Numbered from the stretch's first letter, positions 34,902 to 44,756 are shown. The stretch is 64,000 nt of DNA from AWTP1-13 sp963814055 (GCA_963814055.1 CAWFBJ010000015.1:1-64000); one strand, 5' to 3'. Program-made: numbers and translations. The notes: generated by a model from the letters alone, not told the origin.

Positions 34902-36173
34902 ATGCGCAACCTGATGACGGACCCCGAACGGCTGTGGGGAACGCTGATGGAGACGGCCACCATCGGCGGCACTGTCAAAGGCGGAATTTGCCGTCTGACG
35001 CTGACCGACCTGGATTTGCAGGTGCGCGATTGGTTTCGAGCGGCCACCCAGGCGTTGGGTTGCTCGGTGACGGTCGACGATATGGGAAGCATGTTTGCGC
35101 GGCGGGAGGGCCAGCGGCGCGACGTGCCGCCGATTGCGATCGGGAGCCATCTCGACACCCAGCCGACGGGCGGCAAATTCGATGGTGCGCTCGGTGTGCT
35201 GGCGGCGCTGGAAGTGCTGCGGACACTTCACCAGGCGGGCTATGAGACGTTCGCCCCGATCGAGATCGTGAACTGGACCAACGAAGAAGGATCGCGGTTT
35301 ACCCCGCCGATGATGGCGTCGGGCGTGTTCGCCGGCGTCTTCACGCGCGATTGGGCCTACAACCGGGCTGATCCTGCCGGGGTGACCTTCGGCAAGGCGC
35401 TGGAGGCTATCGGCCAGCGCGGCACCCAGCGCAGCGGCGAACACCCTCTGTCGGCGTTCTTTGAACTGCATATCGAGCAGGGGCCGATTCTGGAGGCTGA
35501 AGGCATCGATATCGGCGCGGTCACGGTCGTGCAGGGCATCCGCTGGTTCGAGGTCACCGTCACCGGTCAGGACGCGCACACCGGCGCAACGCCGATGCAC
35601 CTGCGCAAGAACGCGCTGCTGGGCGCAGCCCGCATCGTGGAGACGGTGGAGGCCATTGCGCGGGCGCACGCGCCGACCGCCGTGGCGACGGTTGGATCGA
35701 TGCAGGTGAAGCCGAACTCACCCAATGTCGTGCCCGGCGAGGTATGCCTGACCATCGACATGCGCCATCCGGAGTCGGCGACGCTGGAGGCGATGGAGAG
35801 CGAACTGAACGGGGCGCTTGCAACCGTCGGCGAGCCGCTCGGGCTTTCGGTGGCGTCGACCAAGATCTGGGATCAGCCGCCAGTCGTGTTCGACGCGCAG
35901 TGCGTAGCGTCGGTGCGAAAGGCTGCCGAGACGTCGGGGTTGTCTGTGCGCGACATGGTCTCGGGTGCAGGCCACGATGCGGCCTACGTGGCGCGCGTGG
36001 CGCCGACAGCCATGATCTTTGTGCCTTGCCGCGGCGGCATCAGCCACAACGAGATCGAGTTCACGTCCAAGGAGCAATGCGCAGCCGGCGCGCAGGTGCT
36101 GCTGCAGGCCGTGCTCGACTATGACCGCTGGCTTGCCGACCAGTACGCCATGAAGGTCGGCGCCTTCCGCTGA
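34902..36173 (+). CDS. M20-family amidase/hydantoinase-carbamoylase
   Basis: A 423-residue di-metal hydrolase. Metal ligands appear in order: GSHLDTQP (His, Asp in GGKFDGALG), NEEGSRF (Glu pair), HIEQGP (His) and GGISHNE (His). 'SGAGHDAAYVARVAPTAM' holds the substrate-binding His/Asp. This pattern belongs to the N-carbamoyl-L-amino acid hydrolase / beta-ureidopropionase / allantoate amidohydrolase group. GGAG precedes the ATG. It is divergent from the GGDEF-EAL gene and followed by an ABC importer on the same strand, which may bring in its substrate. Confidence 0.88.
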   Translation: MRNLMTDPERLWGTLMETATIGGTVKGGICRLTLTDLDLQVRDWFRAATQALGCSVTVDDMGSMFARREGQRRDVPPIAIGSHLDTQPTGGKFDGALGVLAALEVLRTLHQAGYETFAPIEIVNWTNEEGSRFTPPMMASGVFAGVFTRDWAYNRADPAGVTFGKALEAIGQRGTQRSGEHPLSAFFELHIEQGPILEAEGIDIGAVTVVQGIRWFEVTVTGQDAHTGATPMHLRKNALLGAARIVETVEAIARAHAPTAVATVGSMQVKPNSPNVVPGEVCLTIDMRHPESATLEAMESELNGALATVGEPLGLSVASTKIWDQPPVVFDAQCVASVRKAAETSGLSVRDMVSGAGHDAAYVARVAPTAMIFVPCRGGISHNEIEFTSKEQCAAGAQVLLQAVLDYDRWLADQYAMKVGAFR

Positions 36174-36375
36174 AGCGCGGGGCATGACCGACGCGTTTTG
36201 CTGCAGCCGGGTGCATGGAGGCTTGGCTGCCAGCACCAGATGGTGCCTTTCGTTGGGCAGTCGACCAAAGTCTCAGCGAACCGTGAGAGCTTGTTTAGCC
36301 TGGATTATCCACCTACACTTCCCAGACCGGCTGCTAAGAGCCGAAGACAGTTGAAAAGTATCGGGAGGACTGACG

Positions 36376-37702
36376 ATGGCTCGTGTCACGCGACGCAAGT
36401 TCCTTAAAGTATCAGGCGCAGGTGCGGTGGCCGCAAAGGCCGGTGGAATGGCCGGCATTCTTGCTGCCAGCAGGGCACCCGCCTATGCGCAGGCCTCCAC
36501 GGTGCATTGGCTGCGCTGGAACGACTTCGTGCCCGCTTCCGACCAGCTGCTGCGCAAGGAGATGCTGCCAGAGGCCGAGAAGGCGCTGGGCATCAAGATC
36601 AACTTCGAGACCGTCAACGCCAACGACCTGCAGCCCCGCATCACGTCGGCGATCCAGTCGGGCTCCGGTCCCGACCTGATCATGCTCAACAACAACCATC
36701 CGCAGCTCTACGCCGCGAGCTGCGTAGACATGTCGGATGTCGTGGAACCGCTCGGCAAGGCCGAGGGCGGTCACTATCCGCTCGTCAAGGCGAATTCCGC
36801 CGACGGCAGCAAATGGCTGTCCATGCCGTGGGCCATCATCGGTGGCATGATTGCCTACCGCAAGTCGTGGTTCGAAGAGGCCGGCGCCAATGCGTTCCCC
36901 GAGACCTGGGAGCAATATCGCGAGGTCGGCAAGAAGCTCAAAGCCAAGGGCCGGCCCATTGGCCAGACACTGGGTCACACGTTCGGCGACGCCCCGACGT
37001 TCGCCTATCCGATCTTGTGGTCGTGGGGCGGCAAGGAGGTCGAGGCCGACGGCAAGACGGTAGCTATCAACAGCAAGGAGGCCATCGAGTCCGTCAAGTT
37101 CATGACGGGGTTCTGGAAGGATGCGCACGACGAAGGCGGCCTCGCCTGGGACGATTCCAACAACAACCGCGCGTTCCTCTCACAGACCATCTCGGCGACG
37201 CTGAATGGCGCGTCGATCTACATCGAATCGCTGCGCAACCCCGACAAATACATCAGCCGAGAAAGGTGCCCAGCTCAAAACCGACATCCTGCACGCACCG
37301 CTGCCCAAAGGCCCGGCCGGGCAGTTCTCCATGCACACCTACCACTCGCACGTGCTGCCGACCTATTCCAAGAACCAGGCGGCGGCCAAGAACTTCCTGA
37401 GGTGGGCGCACTCCAAGGCGGTCTATGAGAAGTGGTTCATCTCGCAGAAGGGCTTCGCCACGCCCTGCACGGCCGAGTGGGAGAACCACAAGGTGTGGGG
37501 CGAAGATCCTGTCATGACGCCCTACAAAGTGGCCGGCCGCCTCGGCCGCACGCCGGGCTTTGCCGGTCCCTCCGGGGCGAAGGCCGGAGAGGTGCTGTCC
37601 AAGTACATCATCGTCGACATGTACGCCAAGGGCGCCCAGGGCATGCCGGCCGAGGATGCCGTCAAGTGGGCCGAGGGCGAGCTCAAGAGGGTCTACGGCT
37701 GA
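36376..37702 (+). CDS. ABC importer substrate-binding protein (family 1), Tat-exported, one frameshift
   Basis: About 442 residues. The start MARVTRRKFLKVSGAGAVAA is a twin-arginine signal peptide (RRKFLK), mature from about residue 40 (AYAQASTVHWLRWNDF). The two-lobed body has the usual sugar-binding pattern 'DLIMLNNNHPQLY', 'WLSMPWAIIGGMIAYRKSWF'. One shift near 37258 (extra C in AGCCGAGAAAGG) joins to the C-terminal half ending at 37702. GGGAGGA lies before the ATG. Downstream permease and ATPase genes complete the importer. The solute is unknown. Confidence 0.85.
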
Positions 37703-37814
37703 GGCGCTCGGCTCGATGCGCCGAGATTAAGCAAGAACGCCTCCGCAAGTTGCTGCTTGCCCGCGCGGCCGGCACGACTTGCGGAGGTGTCGTTCCGGCC
37801 GACAGGGATCGAAC

Positions 37815-38747
37815 ATGGCAGTAGGCGCGGTCACCACCACGTTCCGCGAAGCTCCTCCACCGCGGCGGCAGCGGCTGCTCGAGGACGAGCGCTGGCTCGC
37901 ATTCGTGCTGCTGGTGCCGACCATGGTGCTGCTCGGTATGTTCATCGCCTACCCGTTCGTGCGCGGCATCATGCTGTCGGTGACCAGCTCGCGCGTGGGT
38001 GTGCCCGGCGACTTCGTGGGCCTCGCCAACTACTACAAGATCTGGAACGACGGGATTTTCCGCACCGCCGTCTACAACACCTTCCTCTATACGGGCGTCA
38101 CCACCGTCTTCAAGCTGTCGCTCGGGCTATGGCTGGCGATGCTGCTCAATCGCAATTTCAAGGGCAAGGCGTTCACCCGCGCTTTCATCCTGCTCCCCTT
38201 CATCATCCCGACCGTGCTGTCGACCTTCGCCTGGAAGTGGATGTTCGACCCGACATTCAGCGTCCTCAATTGGCTCCTGTACCAGCTGGGTCTCATCACC
38301 GGCCGCATCAACTGGCTGGGCGATCCCGACCTCGCCATGGCGTCCATCATGGTCATCAATATCTGGCGCGGCGTGCCGTTCTTCGCCATCAGTCTGCTGG
38401 CCGGCCTGCAGACCATCAGCCCCGAGCTCAACGAGGCTGCCGCCATCGACGGCGCCAAGCCCTGGCAGCGGTTCTGGTACATCACCTGGCCGCTGCTGCT
38501 TCCGGTCACCATGGTCGTGGTGCTGTTCTCGATCATTCAGACGTTTGCCGACTTCCAGATCGTCTACGTGATGACCGGCGGTGGACCGGCCAACGCCACG
38601 CACCTGTTTGCGACCTATGCCTATCAGATCGGCGTCGGCACGGGCTTGCTCAGTGAGGGCGCCGCCATTTCGCTGGCGATGTTCCCGATCCTGCTTCTCG
38701 TCGTCATCGTCCAGCTCCTGTACATCCGCCGCGTGGAGACCCGTTGA
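37815..38747 (+). CDS. ABC importer permease, MalF/UgpA type
   Basis: A 310-residue inner-membrane permease with six membrane segments. The cytoplasmic EAA loop is visible as NEAAAIDGAKPWQRFWYITWP (residues about 215-235), the site that contacts the ATPase. The first start, ATG at 37815, follows a weakly matching GGGATCG and gives the normal length; the frame is open to 37779. It is the second gene of the importer operon, 112 bp after the binding protein. Confidence 0.85.
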   Translation: MAVGAVTTTFREAPPPRRQRLLEDERWLAFVLLVPTMVLLGMFIAYPFVRGIMLSVTSSRVGVPGDFVGLANYYKIWNDGIFRTAVYNTFLYTGVTTVFKLSLGLWLAMLLNRNFKGKAFTRAFILLPFIIPTVLSTFAWKWMFDPTFSVLNWLLYQLGLITGRINWLGDPDLAMASIMVINIWRGVPFFAISLLAGLQTISPELNEAAAIDGAKPWQRFWYITWPLLLPVTMVVVLFSIIQTFADFQIVYVMTGGGPANATHLFATYAYQIGVGTGLLSEGAAISLAMFPILLLVVIVQLLYIRRVETR

Positions 38748-38750
38748 GCC

Positions 38751-39602
38751 ATGATCGAAGGCGCCCTGTGGAGACGGTGGGTCTACTTCTACATCCCGAT
38801 GGCTTTTTTCCTGCTGTTCCTGCTGTTCCCGTTCTACTGGATGATGATTACGACGGTGCGGCCGGACGGCGAGCTTTACCGGCCTTGGAATGCGGCCAAC
38901 TACAATCCGTTCTGGACGTGGAAGCCGACCTGGGACCACGTCAGGTATCTGTTCGAGGAGACGCTGTTCGCGTCCTGGCTCTGGAACACGATGCTCATTG
39001 CGTTGGCGTCCACGGCCATCTCGCTCGTGTGTGGCGTGTTTGCCGGTTACGCCCTGTCCCGGCTGAATTTCCCGTTCGCGGGCAGCCTCGGCACCGGCAT
39101 TTTCATCACCTACCTGGTGCCGCAGACGCTGCTGTTCATCCCGCTGGCCGAGATCATCCGCAACTATCGGCTGGGTGACACGCCCTGGTCGCTGATCCTG
39201 ACCTATCCGACCTTCCTGATCCCGTTCTGCACCTGGCTGATGATGGGCTACTTCAAGGCGGTGCCAAAGGAGCTCGAGGAATGCGCGCGCATCGACGGCG
39301 CCTCGCGCTGGCAGGCCATGATCTACATCGTCATTCCGGTGGCGATCCCGGGCATCCTGTCGGCCGGCATCTTCGCGTTCACGCTGTCTTGGAACGAGTT
39401 CATCTACGCCCTGGTGTTCCTGTCCTCGCCCGAGCAGAAGACCGTGCCCGTCGGGGTCACATCGGAGCTGATCCGCGGCGATGTCTTCTTCTGGGGACCG
39501 CTGATGGCGGGCGCGCTGCTGGGCTCGATTCCCGTGGCAATCGCCTATTCGTTCTTCGTCGAGCACTATGTGGCGGGCCTGACGGGCTCCGTCAAAGGTT
39601 GA
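38751..39602 (+). CDS. ABC importer permease, MalG/UgpE type
   Basis: A 283-residue permease with six membrane segments. The EAA loop reads EECARIDGASRWQAMIYIVI, with the conserved Gly. The ATG follows the previous stop codon by 3 bp and GAGCC, so translation is coupled. It pairs with the MalF-type permease to form the channel. Intact. Confidence 0.88.
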   Translation: MIEGALWRRWVYFYIPMAFFLLFLLFPFYWMMITTVRPDGELYRPWNAANYNPFWTWKPTWDHVRYLFEETLFASWLWNTMLIALASTAISLVCGVFAGYALSRLNFPFAGSLGTGIFITYLVPQTLLFIPLAEIIRNYRLGDTPWSLILTYPTFLIPFCTWLMMGYFKAVPKELEECARIDGASRWQAMIYIVIPVAIPGILSAGIFAFTLSWNEFIYALVFLSSPEQKTVPVGVTSELIRGDVFFWGPLMAGALLGSIPVAIAYSFFVEHYVAGLTGSVKG

Positions 39603-39654
39603 CGCCGAGAGTGCGGTATCGACGCGATGGTTGATGGGAGGCAGGTGAGAGCGA

Positions 39655-40746
39655 ATGGGACAGGTCGTCCTGAAGGACATCAACAAGTTCTACGACAGCG
39701 TGCACGCGGTCAAAGACGTCAACTTGCAGATCCGTGACAAGGAGTTCGTGGTGTTCGTCGGTCCGTCCGGCTGCGGCAAGACGACGACGCTCAGAATGAT
39801 CGCCGGGCTCGAGGCGATCAGCTCCGGCACCGTGTCCATCGACGGCCAAGTCGTCAACGAACTGGCGCCCATGGACCGCGACATTGCCATGGTGTTCCAG
39901 AACTACGCGCTCTATCCGCACATGAGCGTGTTCGACAACATGGCGTTCGGGCTCAAGATGCGCAAGTTCGACAGGGGCGAGATCGGCAGGCGCGTGAAGG
40001 AGGCGGCCGATATCCTCGGCATCCAGGATTACTTGAAGCGCAAGCCGCGCCAGCTTTCCGGTGGCCAGCGCCAGCGCGTTGCCCTGGGTCGCGCCATCGT
40101 GCGCCACCCGCGTGTGTTCCTGTTCGACGAGCCGCTGTCCAATCTCGACGCCAAACTGCGCGTGCAGATGCGCGTCGAGTTGAAAAAGCTCCACCTGCGG
40201 CTCGGCACCACGGCCATCTACGTGACACACGATCAGGTCGAGGCAATGACGCTCGGTGACCGCGTCGTGGTCATGAAGGATGGCTGGGTGCAGCAGGTGG
40301 GCGAGCCGCTCGAACTGTACAATCAGCCCGCCAACAAGTTCGTGGCCGGATTCATCGGCTCGCCGGCGATGAATTTCGCCACGGTGACGATGACCGGCGG
40401 CAACGGCCACATCACGGCCAAGAACGCCGGGCTCGAGATCGAGCTGCCCGGTATGGACGCGGAGCGCCTTCGCCCGCACGTGGGCCGGCAGCTGACAATG
40501 GGGATCCGGCCCGAGGATCTGCGCGTCGCGGGTGATGCCGATCCGGCCGGGTTGACGTTCCCTTCCAGGGTCGAGGTGATTGAGCAGCTGGGCTCGGAGA
40601 TTCTACTCGACGTGAAGGTTGGCGAGGACAACATGGTGGCGGCCGTCGATCCGACCACCCGCGCGAAGCTGCAGGAATCTGTGCGGCTCGCGGTCAATCC
40701 CAAGCGTCTGCATTTCTTCGACGCCAAGACCGAGGCTGCAATTTGA
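39655..40746 (+). CDS. ABC importer ATPase, MalK/UgpC type
   Basis: A 363-residue ATPase with Walker A GPSGCGKTT (about residues 37-45), Q-loop VFQNYALYPHMSV, signature LSGGQRQRVALGRA, Walker B VFLFDEPLSNLDAKLR, His switch VTHDQVEAM and a C-terminal OB-fold regulatory domain (from about 240, MGIRPEDLRVAG), as in MalK-type proteins shared by carbohydrate or glycerol-3-phosphate importers. It closes the importer operon. Intact. Confidence 0.92.
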   Translation: MGQVVLKDINKFYDSVHAVKDVNLQIRDKEFVVFVGPSGCGKTTTLRMIAGLEAISSGTVSIDGQVVNELAPMDRDIAMVFQNYALYPHMSVFDNMAFGLKMRKFDRGEIGRRVKEAADILGIQDYLKRKPRQLSGGQRQRVALGRAIVRHPRVFLFDEPLSNLDAKLRVQMRVELKKLHLRLGTTAIYVTHDQVEAMTLGDRVVVMKDGWVQQVGEPLELYNQPANKFVAGFIGSPAMNFATVTMTGGNGHITAKNAGLEIELPGMDAERLRPHVGRQLTMGIRPEDLRVAGDADPAGLTFPSRVEVIEQLGSEILLDVKVGEDNMVAAVDPTTRAKLQESVRLAVNPKRLHFFDAKTEAAI

Positions 40747-40861
40747 TGGACCTTGGGCGGAACCTCGCCCACAAACCTCGGCTATCGATGCGTGTCGGGG
40801 CTGCTATTATCTCTGCAGGCTGGCGCTGACCTATCACTTGAAATCGAGGCGAAGCTGAGAA

Positions 40862-41278
40862 TCATTTGGTCTCGACGACCACGTACTCGTCTTCGACGGT
40901 TACGGCGAACGTCTCGGCCACATAGGGGCCTTCGACCAGTTTGGCGCCGGGCTCGACGGTCACGGCATAGTTCATGAGGCGCATGCGCTTGGGATCGCAC
41001 CACGAGCGCCCGGTGCGCACATCGAATTCCCAGTTGTGCCAGGGACAGCGAATGATCTCGCCAGGACGCGAATAGACATACTCACCGGGCGCCGAGGATT
41101 CCACGAGGCCCGTCAACTTGCCCCTGGACAGGCTGCCGCCCTTGTGCGGGCATTTGTCGGACAGCGCGAACAACTCGCCCTTGATGTTGAAGACGACGAT
41201 GTTGCGCTCGCCCACCTGTATGAGCTTGCGCGATCCGGGCGGGATGTCAGCGGCACGGGCGACGACGTGGCGGGGCAT
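40862..41278 (-). CDS. Rieske [2Fe-2S] ferredoxin
   Basis: A 138-residue soluble Rieske protein. The cluster ligands are CPHKGG (about residues 43-48) and CPWHNWEFD (about 78-86): C-x-H ... C-x-x-H. It has no transmembrane anchor or signal peptide, so it is a ferredoxin for an oxygenase or a reductase rather than a cytochrome bc1 subunit. It lies on the minus strand, convergent with the ABC importer; 344 bp separates it from the amidohydrolase genes. Confidence 0.88.
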   Translation of the reverse strand: MPRHVVARAADIPPGSRKLIQVGERNIVVFNIKGELFALSDKCPHKGGSLSRGKLTGLVESSAPGEYVYSRPGEIIRCPWHNWEFDVRTGRSWCDPKRMRLMNYAVTVEPGAKLVEGPYVAETFAVTVEDEYVVVETK

Positions 41279-41395
41279 GGGCGAGTGTCACTCAATCTGG
41301 CAGCATCTGGGCTGCACGATGAACTAGGTGTCCGCCATCATGCCGGAGGCGTGTCTTCGACACGACGCCGGTATGACGTTGGTGGCGAGAACGCG

Positions 41396-41560
41396 CAAAC
41401 AACTGGCGTCACCCCCGCGCAGGCGGGGGCCCAGGTCACTTCGAAGCAAGTGTGCGCTTGCAGTTGCATGACGTCCGGTAGACGCACGATACCTGCACCT
41501 GCACCCGCGCTGAAAGGTGTCCTGGGTGCCGGCCTGCGCGGGCATGACGTTGATTGATCG
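41396..41560. repeat. intergenic palindromic repeat, GC-rich
   Basis: ACCCCCGCGCAGGCGGGGGC contains a 7-bp stem CCCCCGC / GCGGGGG; a second, matching half TGCCGGCCTGCGCGGGCATGACG lies 110 bp on. It occupies the gap between the Rieske gene and the amidohydrolase and is of the common Hyphomicrobiales 'GTCACCCCCGCG' intergenic type. Confidence 0.55.
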
Positions 41561-41621
41561 CTCGCAACCTCACCACAGACGTCACCCCGCGCCAAATTGC
41601 GGGCGAAAAGCGCCCACGGCG

Positions 41622-42749
41622 TCAGGCCAACCGATAGACCGAGCGCGCGTTGGCCGTGAGGATCTGCTTGTAGCGATCGCGCGGCATGCCGGCCGGGAAG
41701 GCACGGAACGGATCGTCGAAATCCCAGTGCGGATAATCGGAGGCGAACAGCAGGCGATCCCAGCCGATCGACTCCATCGTATCGAGCGCGTGCCGGTGAT
41801 CCTGCGGTTCTTCCATCGGCTGGGTCGTGACCCAGATGTGTTCGCGGATGTAGTCGGAAGGCTTGCGCTTGAGATGCGGGACCTCGCTGCGCATGCGCTC
41901 AAACAACTTGTCGAGGCGCCAGGACAACGCCGGCAGCCAGGCAAAGCCGCCTTCGACGATCACCACCTTGAGGCGCGGGAAGCGCTCGAACACGCCCTCG
42001 ATGACGAGGCTGGTCACGGCCGTCTGGCAGGAGGTCGAATGCCCCGCGCCCTCTTCGATGTAGAAGGACGGCCAGCCCGCGCCCGTGTAGGGGTGGCCGC
42101 TGGCGCCAAAGACATGCATGCCGACGGGGAGTCCGTGGCGCTGGGCCGCTTCGTAGATCGGCCAGTAGCGGCGTTTGCCTGGCGGTTCCGAGCTGCGCGT
42201 CAGCATGAACACCTGGGCGAAGGCCGGATCGTCTGCGCACCGCTCGATCTCCTGCGCCGAGGCTTCGCCGTCCTCGTAGGGCACGACAATCCCAGCCTTC
42301 AGGCGCGGTTCCGGCCTGGCGAAGAAATCGCGCTGCCAATCATTGATTGCTGAGGTCAGGGCCGCGCCGAAATCGAGATTGATCTCGCCCTGGCCGGAGA
42401 TGCCGAGCGGGCCGAGGATGCCGAACTCGATGCCGTAGGCGTCGAGGTATTGCGCGCGGATGAGGTCGAGGTCGCTGCCGGGCGCGCCGCCCGTTTCAGG
42501 CCAGGCATCGCGGCGGCAGGCGCGCGGGGCGGACTTGGGATACGGTTCGAACCCCATGCCGTGACGGCGGCGCGTACCGTAGGTCTGCAGGTAGTCCCAC
42601 CAGTGCGCGGTCATATAGGGCTTGAGATCGGACATGGACCCCAAGGCCGGATGCACATCGCCGTCGATGATATTGAGGCGGACCTGCGCGTCGGAGCCGG
42701 GGCGGTGATCGAGATCGGCGTCGGGCGCCAAGGGAGCATCGAGCATCAT
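41622..42749 (-). CDS. amidohydrolase, ACMSD-like (Amidohydro_2)
   Basis: A 375-residue TIM-barrel hydrolase or decarboxylase. Metal ligands are DGDVHPALG near residue 29 (D-x-H) and the C-terminal ASDYPHWD, the standard pair for this family, with HVFGASGHPY in the middle. The family includes aminocarboxymuconate-semialdehyde and gamma-resorcylate decarboxylases. It overlaps the neighbouring related gene by 4 bp (ATGTGGG region at 42746-42749), so they form an operon. Intact. Confidence 0.85.
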   Translation of the reverse strand: MMLDAPLAPDADLDHRPGSDAQVRLNIIDGDVHPALGSMSDLKPYMTAHWWDYLQTYGTRRRHGMGFEPYPKSAPRACRRDAWPETGGAPGSDLDLIRAQYLDAYGIEFGILGPLGISGQGEINLDFGAALTSAINDWQRDFFARPEPRLKAGIVVPYEDGEASAQEIERCADDPAFAQVFMLTRSSEPPGKRRYWPIYEAAQRHGLPVGMHVFGASGHPYTGAGWPSFYIEEGAGHSTSCQTAVTSLVIEGVFERFPRLKVVIVEGGFAWLPALSWRLDKLFERMRSEVPHLKRKPSDYIREHIWVTTQPMEEPQDHRHALDTMESIGWDRLLFASDYPHWDFDDPFRAFPAGMPRDRYKQILTANARSVYRLA

Positions 42750-43807
42750 GTGGGCCTCGTCAGTCGTGGGTAGGTGGCCAATGGGTTGTCGATGAGAATC
42801 TTCTTACGCAACGCAGGCGCTATGCCGGCGGGCAGCATCTCGTCGCCGTCGTACTGCCAGTGCGGAAAATCGGTCGCAAACAGCAGCATCTGATCTGACT
42901 GCAGCTGGTCCATGAGGCGACCAATGTGCGCCGCTCCGGGCGGGCCGTCAAACGGCTGGACGGTCAGGCGCACGTGGTCACGTACATATTCCTCCGGCGA
43001 ACGGTCGATCCAGGGCACTTCGTTACGTACGCCGCGCCAGAACTTGGACAGGCGCCACAGGTAAGGCGGCAGCCAGGTCACCCCTGATTCGATCAGCACC
43101 ACCTTGAGCTTGGGGTACTTCACGAACACGCCCTCACAAATGAGACTGCCGAGCTGGGTGTGAAATCCGACCGACTGGGCCGCATAGTCTTCCAGGTAGT
43201 AGCTGGGCCAGCCCGAGCCGGTGACCGGGTGGTGATAGCTGCTGCCAGCGTGGATGCCGACCGCGAAGCCGTGGCGCTCGGCGGCTTCGTAGATCGGCCA
43301 GTAGAACGGCTTGCCGAGCGGCTGCTCCCCGAAGGCCAGCATCAGGACCTGCACAAAGCGCGGGTCACCCGTACGGCGCTCGATCTCTTCCACCGAGCGC
43401 GCGGGCGACTGAATCGGCAGAACGACCGAGCCTCTGAATCTCGCGTCCTTGGCCAGCCATTCGGCTGCCAGCCAATCGTTGAGCGCGCGGGCGAAGGCGG
43501 CTGCCAGGCTTTCGTCGCGGAAGGCTTGGACGGGGAACAATGAATTGCAGATGCTGGTGGTGAAGCCGAAGTGGTCGAGCGTCGCTTTCGCGGCTTTGGC
43601 AGGATCGGTGTCAGCGCCACTTTCGCGCCAGTCGGGGCGCATCGTCAGCGGTGCATTGGCGGGATAGGAGATCGTTTCCCAGGCATCGATGCCGCGCACC
43701 TCGGCGGTGTCGCGCCAGTGCTCGTCCATGTAGGGCCACAAGGCGCGCGCCGTGGGTGCGCGCGGATGGAAGTCGCAATCGATGGCGCCGGTCCAGTCGT
43801 CGCTCAA
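42746..43807 (-). CDS. second amidohydrolase, ACMSD-like
   Basis: A 353-residue relative of the adjacent amidohydrolase, with DCDFHPRAPTARALWPYMDE at the start (D-x-H ligands) and FATDFPHWQYDGD at the end. TTG at 43807 is preferred because GAGGAAA lies seven bases upstream and the frame before it runs into the divergent gene; the frame would otherwise open to 44161. The tandem arrangement suggests either a heteromeric enzyme or two successive steps. Intact. Confidence 0.8.
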   Translation of the reverse strand: MSDDWTGAIDCDFHPRAPTARALWPYMDEHWRDTAEVRGIDAWETISYPANAPLTMRPDWRESGADTDPAKAAKATLDHFGFTTSICNSLFPVQAFRDESLAAAFARALNDWLAAEWLAKDARFRGSVVLPIQSPARSVEEIERRTGDPRFVQVLMLAFGEQPLGKPFYWPIYEAAERHGFAVGIHAGSSYHHPVTGSGWPSYYLEDYAAQSVGFHTQLGSLICEGVFVKYPKLKVVLIESGVTWLPPYLWRLSKFWRGVRNEVPWIDRSPEEYVRDHVRLTVQPFDGPPGAAHIGRLMDQLQSDQMLLFATDFPHWQYDGDEMLPAGIAPALRKKILIDNPLATYPRLTRPT

Positions 43808-43913
43808 GGACGTTTCCTCGTTTGCCTGCCGCAGGCTTGCGCTATTGTGGCGAGCATAGCGCAGGATGGCCGACCGGGAAATCACGTGGCCGCCCGCATC
43901 GCGGAGGAATGCC

Positions 43914-44393
43914 ATGTCCGACACGCAGACCATGGCCATGTTGGAGAAGCGGCGTATCGAGGCAGCCATCCTCAAGCACGTGTACGACACGCTGAAGGCA
44001 AGCCACGGCATCGAGGCGGCACAGAAGGCTATTGCGGAAGCCGTGCGCAAGTCGGCCATGGAGCAAGCGGGGCAACTGGCTGCCGCCGCCGGTGGCAAGA
44101 CCTCGCTCGAGACGTTCATCGCGCGGCAGGAGCCGTGGTTGCGCGGCGACGCGCTCACCATAGAGGTGGTGGAAAAGGCCGAGGGTCGCTACCGCTACAA
44201 CGTCACCCGCTGCAAGTACGCGGAGATGTATCGCGACATGGGGCTCGGCGAAATCGGCCACCTGCTGTCATGCCAGCGCGACGGCACCTTCTGCGAGGGC
44301 TACGACGACCGCATCAAGCTGAAGCGCACCCAGACCATCATGCAGGGCGCGAGCCATTGCGACTTTGACTACACGTTTGAGAAAGATGACTAG
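43914..44393 (+). CDS. L-2-amino-thiazoline-4-carboxylate hydrolase-like protein
   Basis: A 159-residue protein matching the pattern of the ATC-hydrolase family: N-terminal helices (MLEKRRIEAAILKHVYDTLK), 'YNVTRCKYAEMYRDMGLGEI' with Cys at the centre, 'GHLLSCQRDGTFCEGYDD' and 'RTQTIMQGASHCDFDY' at the end. The three Cys-containing segments are typical. The family cleaves the C-S ring of ATC to give cysteine derivatives; other members have unknown substrates. GGAGGA lies before the ATG at 43914. It is divergent from the amidohydrolase pair. Confidence 0.75.
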   Translation: MSDTQTMAMLEKRRIEAAILKHVYDTLKASHGIEAAQKAIAEAVRKSAMEQAGQLAAAAGGKTSLETFIARQEPWLRGDALTIEVVEKAEGRYRYNVTRCKYAEMYRDMGLGEIGHLLSCQRDGTFCEGYDDRIKLKRTQTIMQGASHCDFDYTFEKDD

Positions 44394-44512
44394 GCCTTTT
44401 CGATTCAGGTTGAGGGCCAACGTGCGCCACCCTCGTGGTGACCTTGTCGAACCACGGCATTTGCAGGTGCGGCCCGTCCTTCGACAAGCTCAGGACGAGG
44501 GCGAGTGTGCGG
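44394..44512 (+). repeat. intergenic repeat, family A, copy 2
   Basis: Matches 29545-29660 over most of its length: GTTGAGGGCCAACGTGCGCC, then GACCTTGTCGAACCACGGCA ... TCCTTCGACAAGCTCAGGAC. It follows directly on the ATC-hydrolase-like stop codon. Confidence 0.85.
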
Positions 44513-44549
44513 CTTGTGATTCCATCCAGGACGGAACCACTCTAGAGCT

Positions 44550-44670
44550 TTTTCGGTTCGGGTTGACCGGGGCCAACGCGCGCCGCCCTCGTGGTGAGCC
44601 TGTCGAACCACGGCATTGGCGGGTGTAGCGCGTCCTTCGACAGGCTCAGGACGAGGGCGCGTGTGCGGCT
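44550..44670 (+). repeat. intergenic repeat, family A, copy 3
   Basis: A tandem neighbour of the copy at 44394, same layout with GGTTGACCGGGGCCAACGCG then GAGCCTGTCGAACCACGGCA ... CCTTCGACAGGCTCAGGACG. The two copies are about 155 bp apart. Reading frames that run through them give spurious peptides of the 'VVRQAHHEGG' type. Confidence 0.85.
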
Positions 44671-44756
44671 CGAGGTCGACTGCGCGATCCAAGATCAGTC
44701 CCGACGTGGGAATGGCAAGTCCGATGGCGAGCAAGGCCAGCTCGGAAACACTGTGG

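Noticed and set aside
38127..39686. A 519-residue minus-strand frame opposite the permease genes
   Set aside because: Its composition (His, Arg, Gln, Asp-rich without hydrophobic core) is that of the reverse strand of a high-GC gene, and it runs through three well-supported ABC genes.
44405..44734. A 109-residue minus-strand frame with two 'RPRPE-VEGR ... VRQ-HHEGG' units
   Set aside because: It is the translation of the family A intergenic repeat, which gives this peptide wherever it occurs; no ribosome binding site or family supports a gene.
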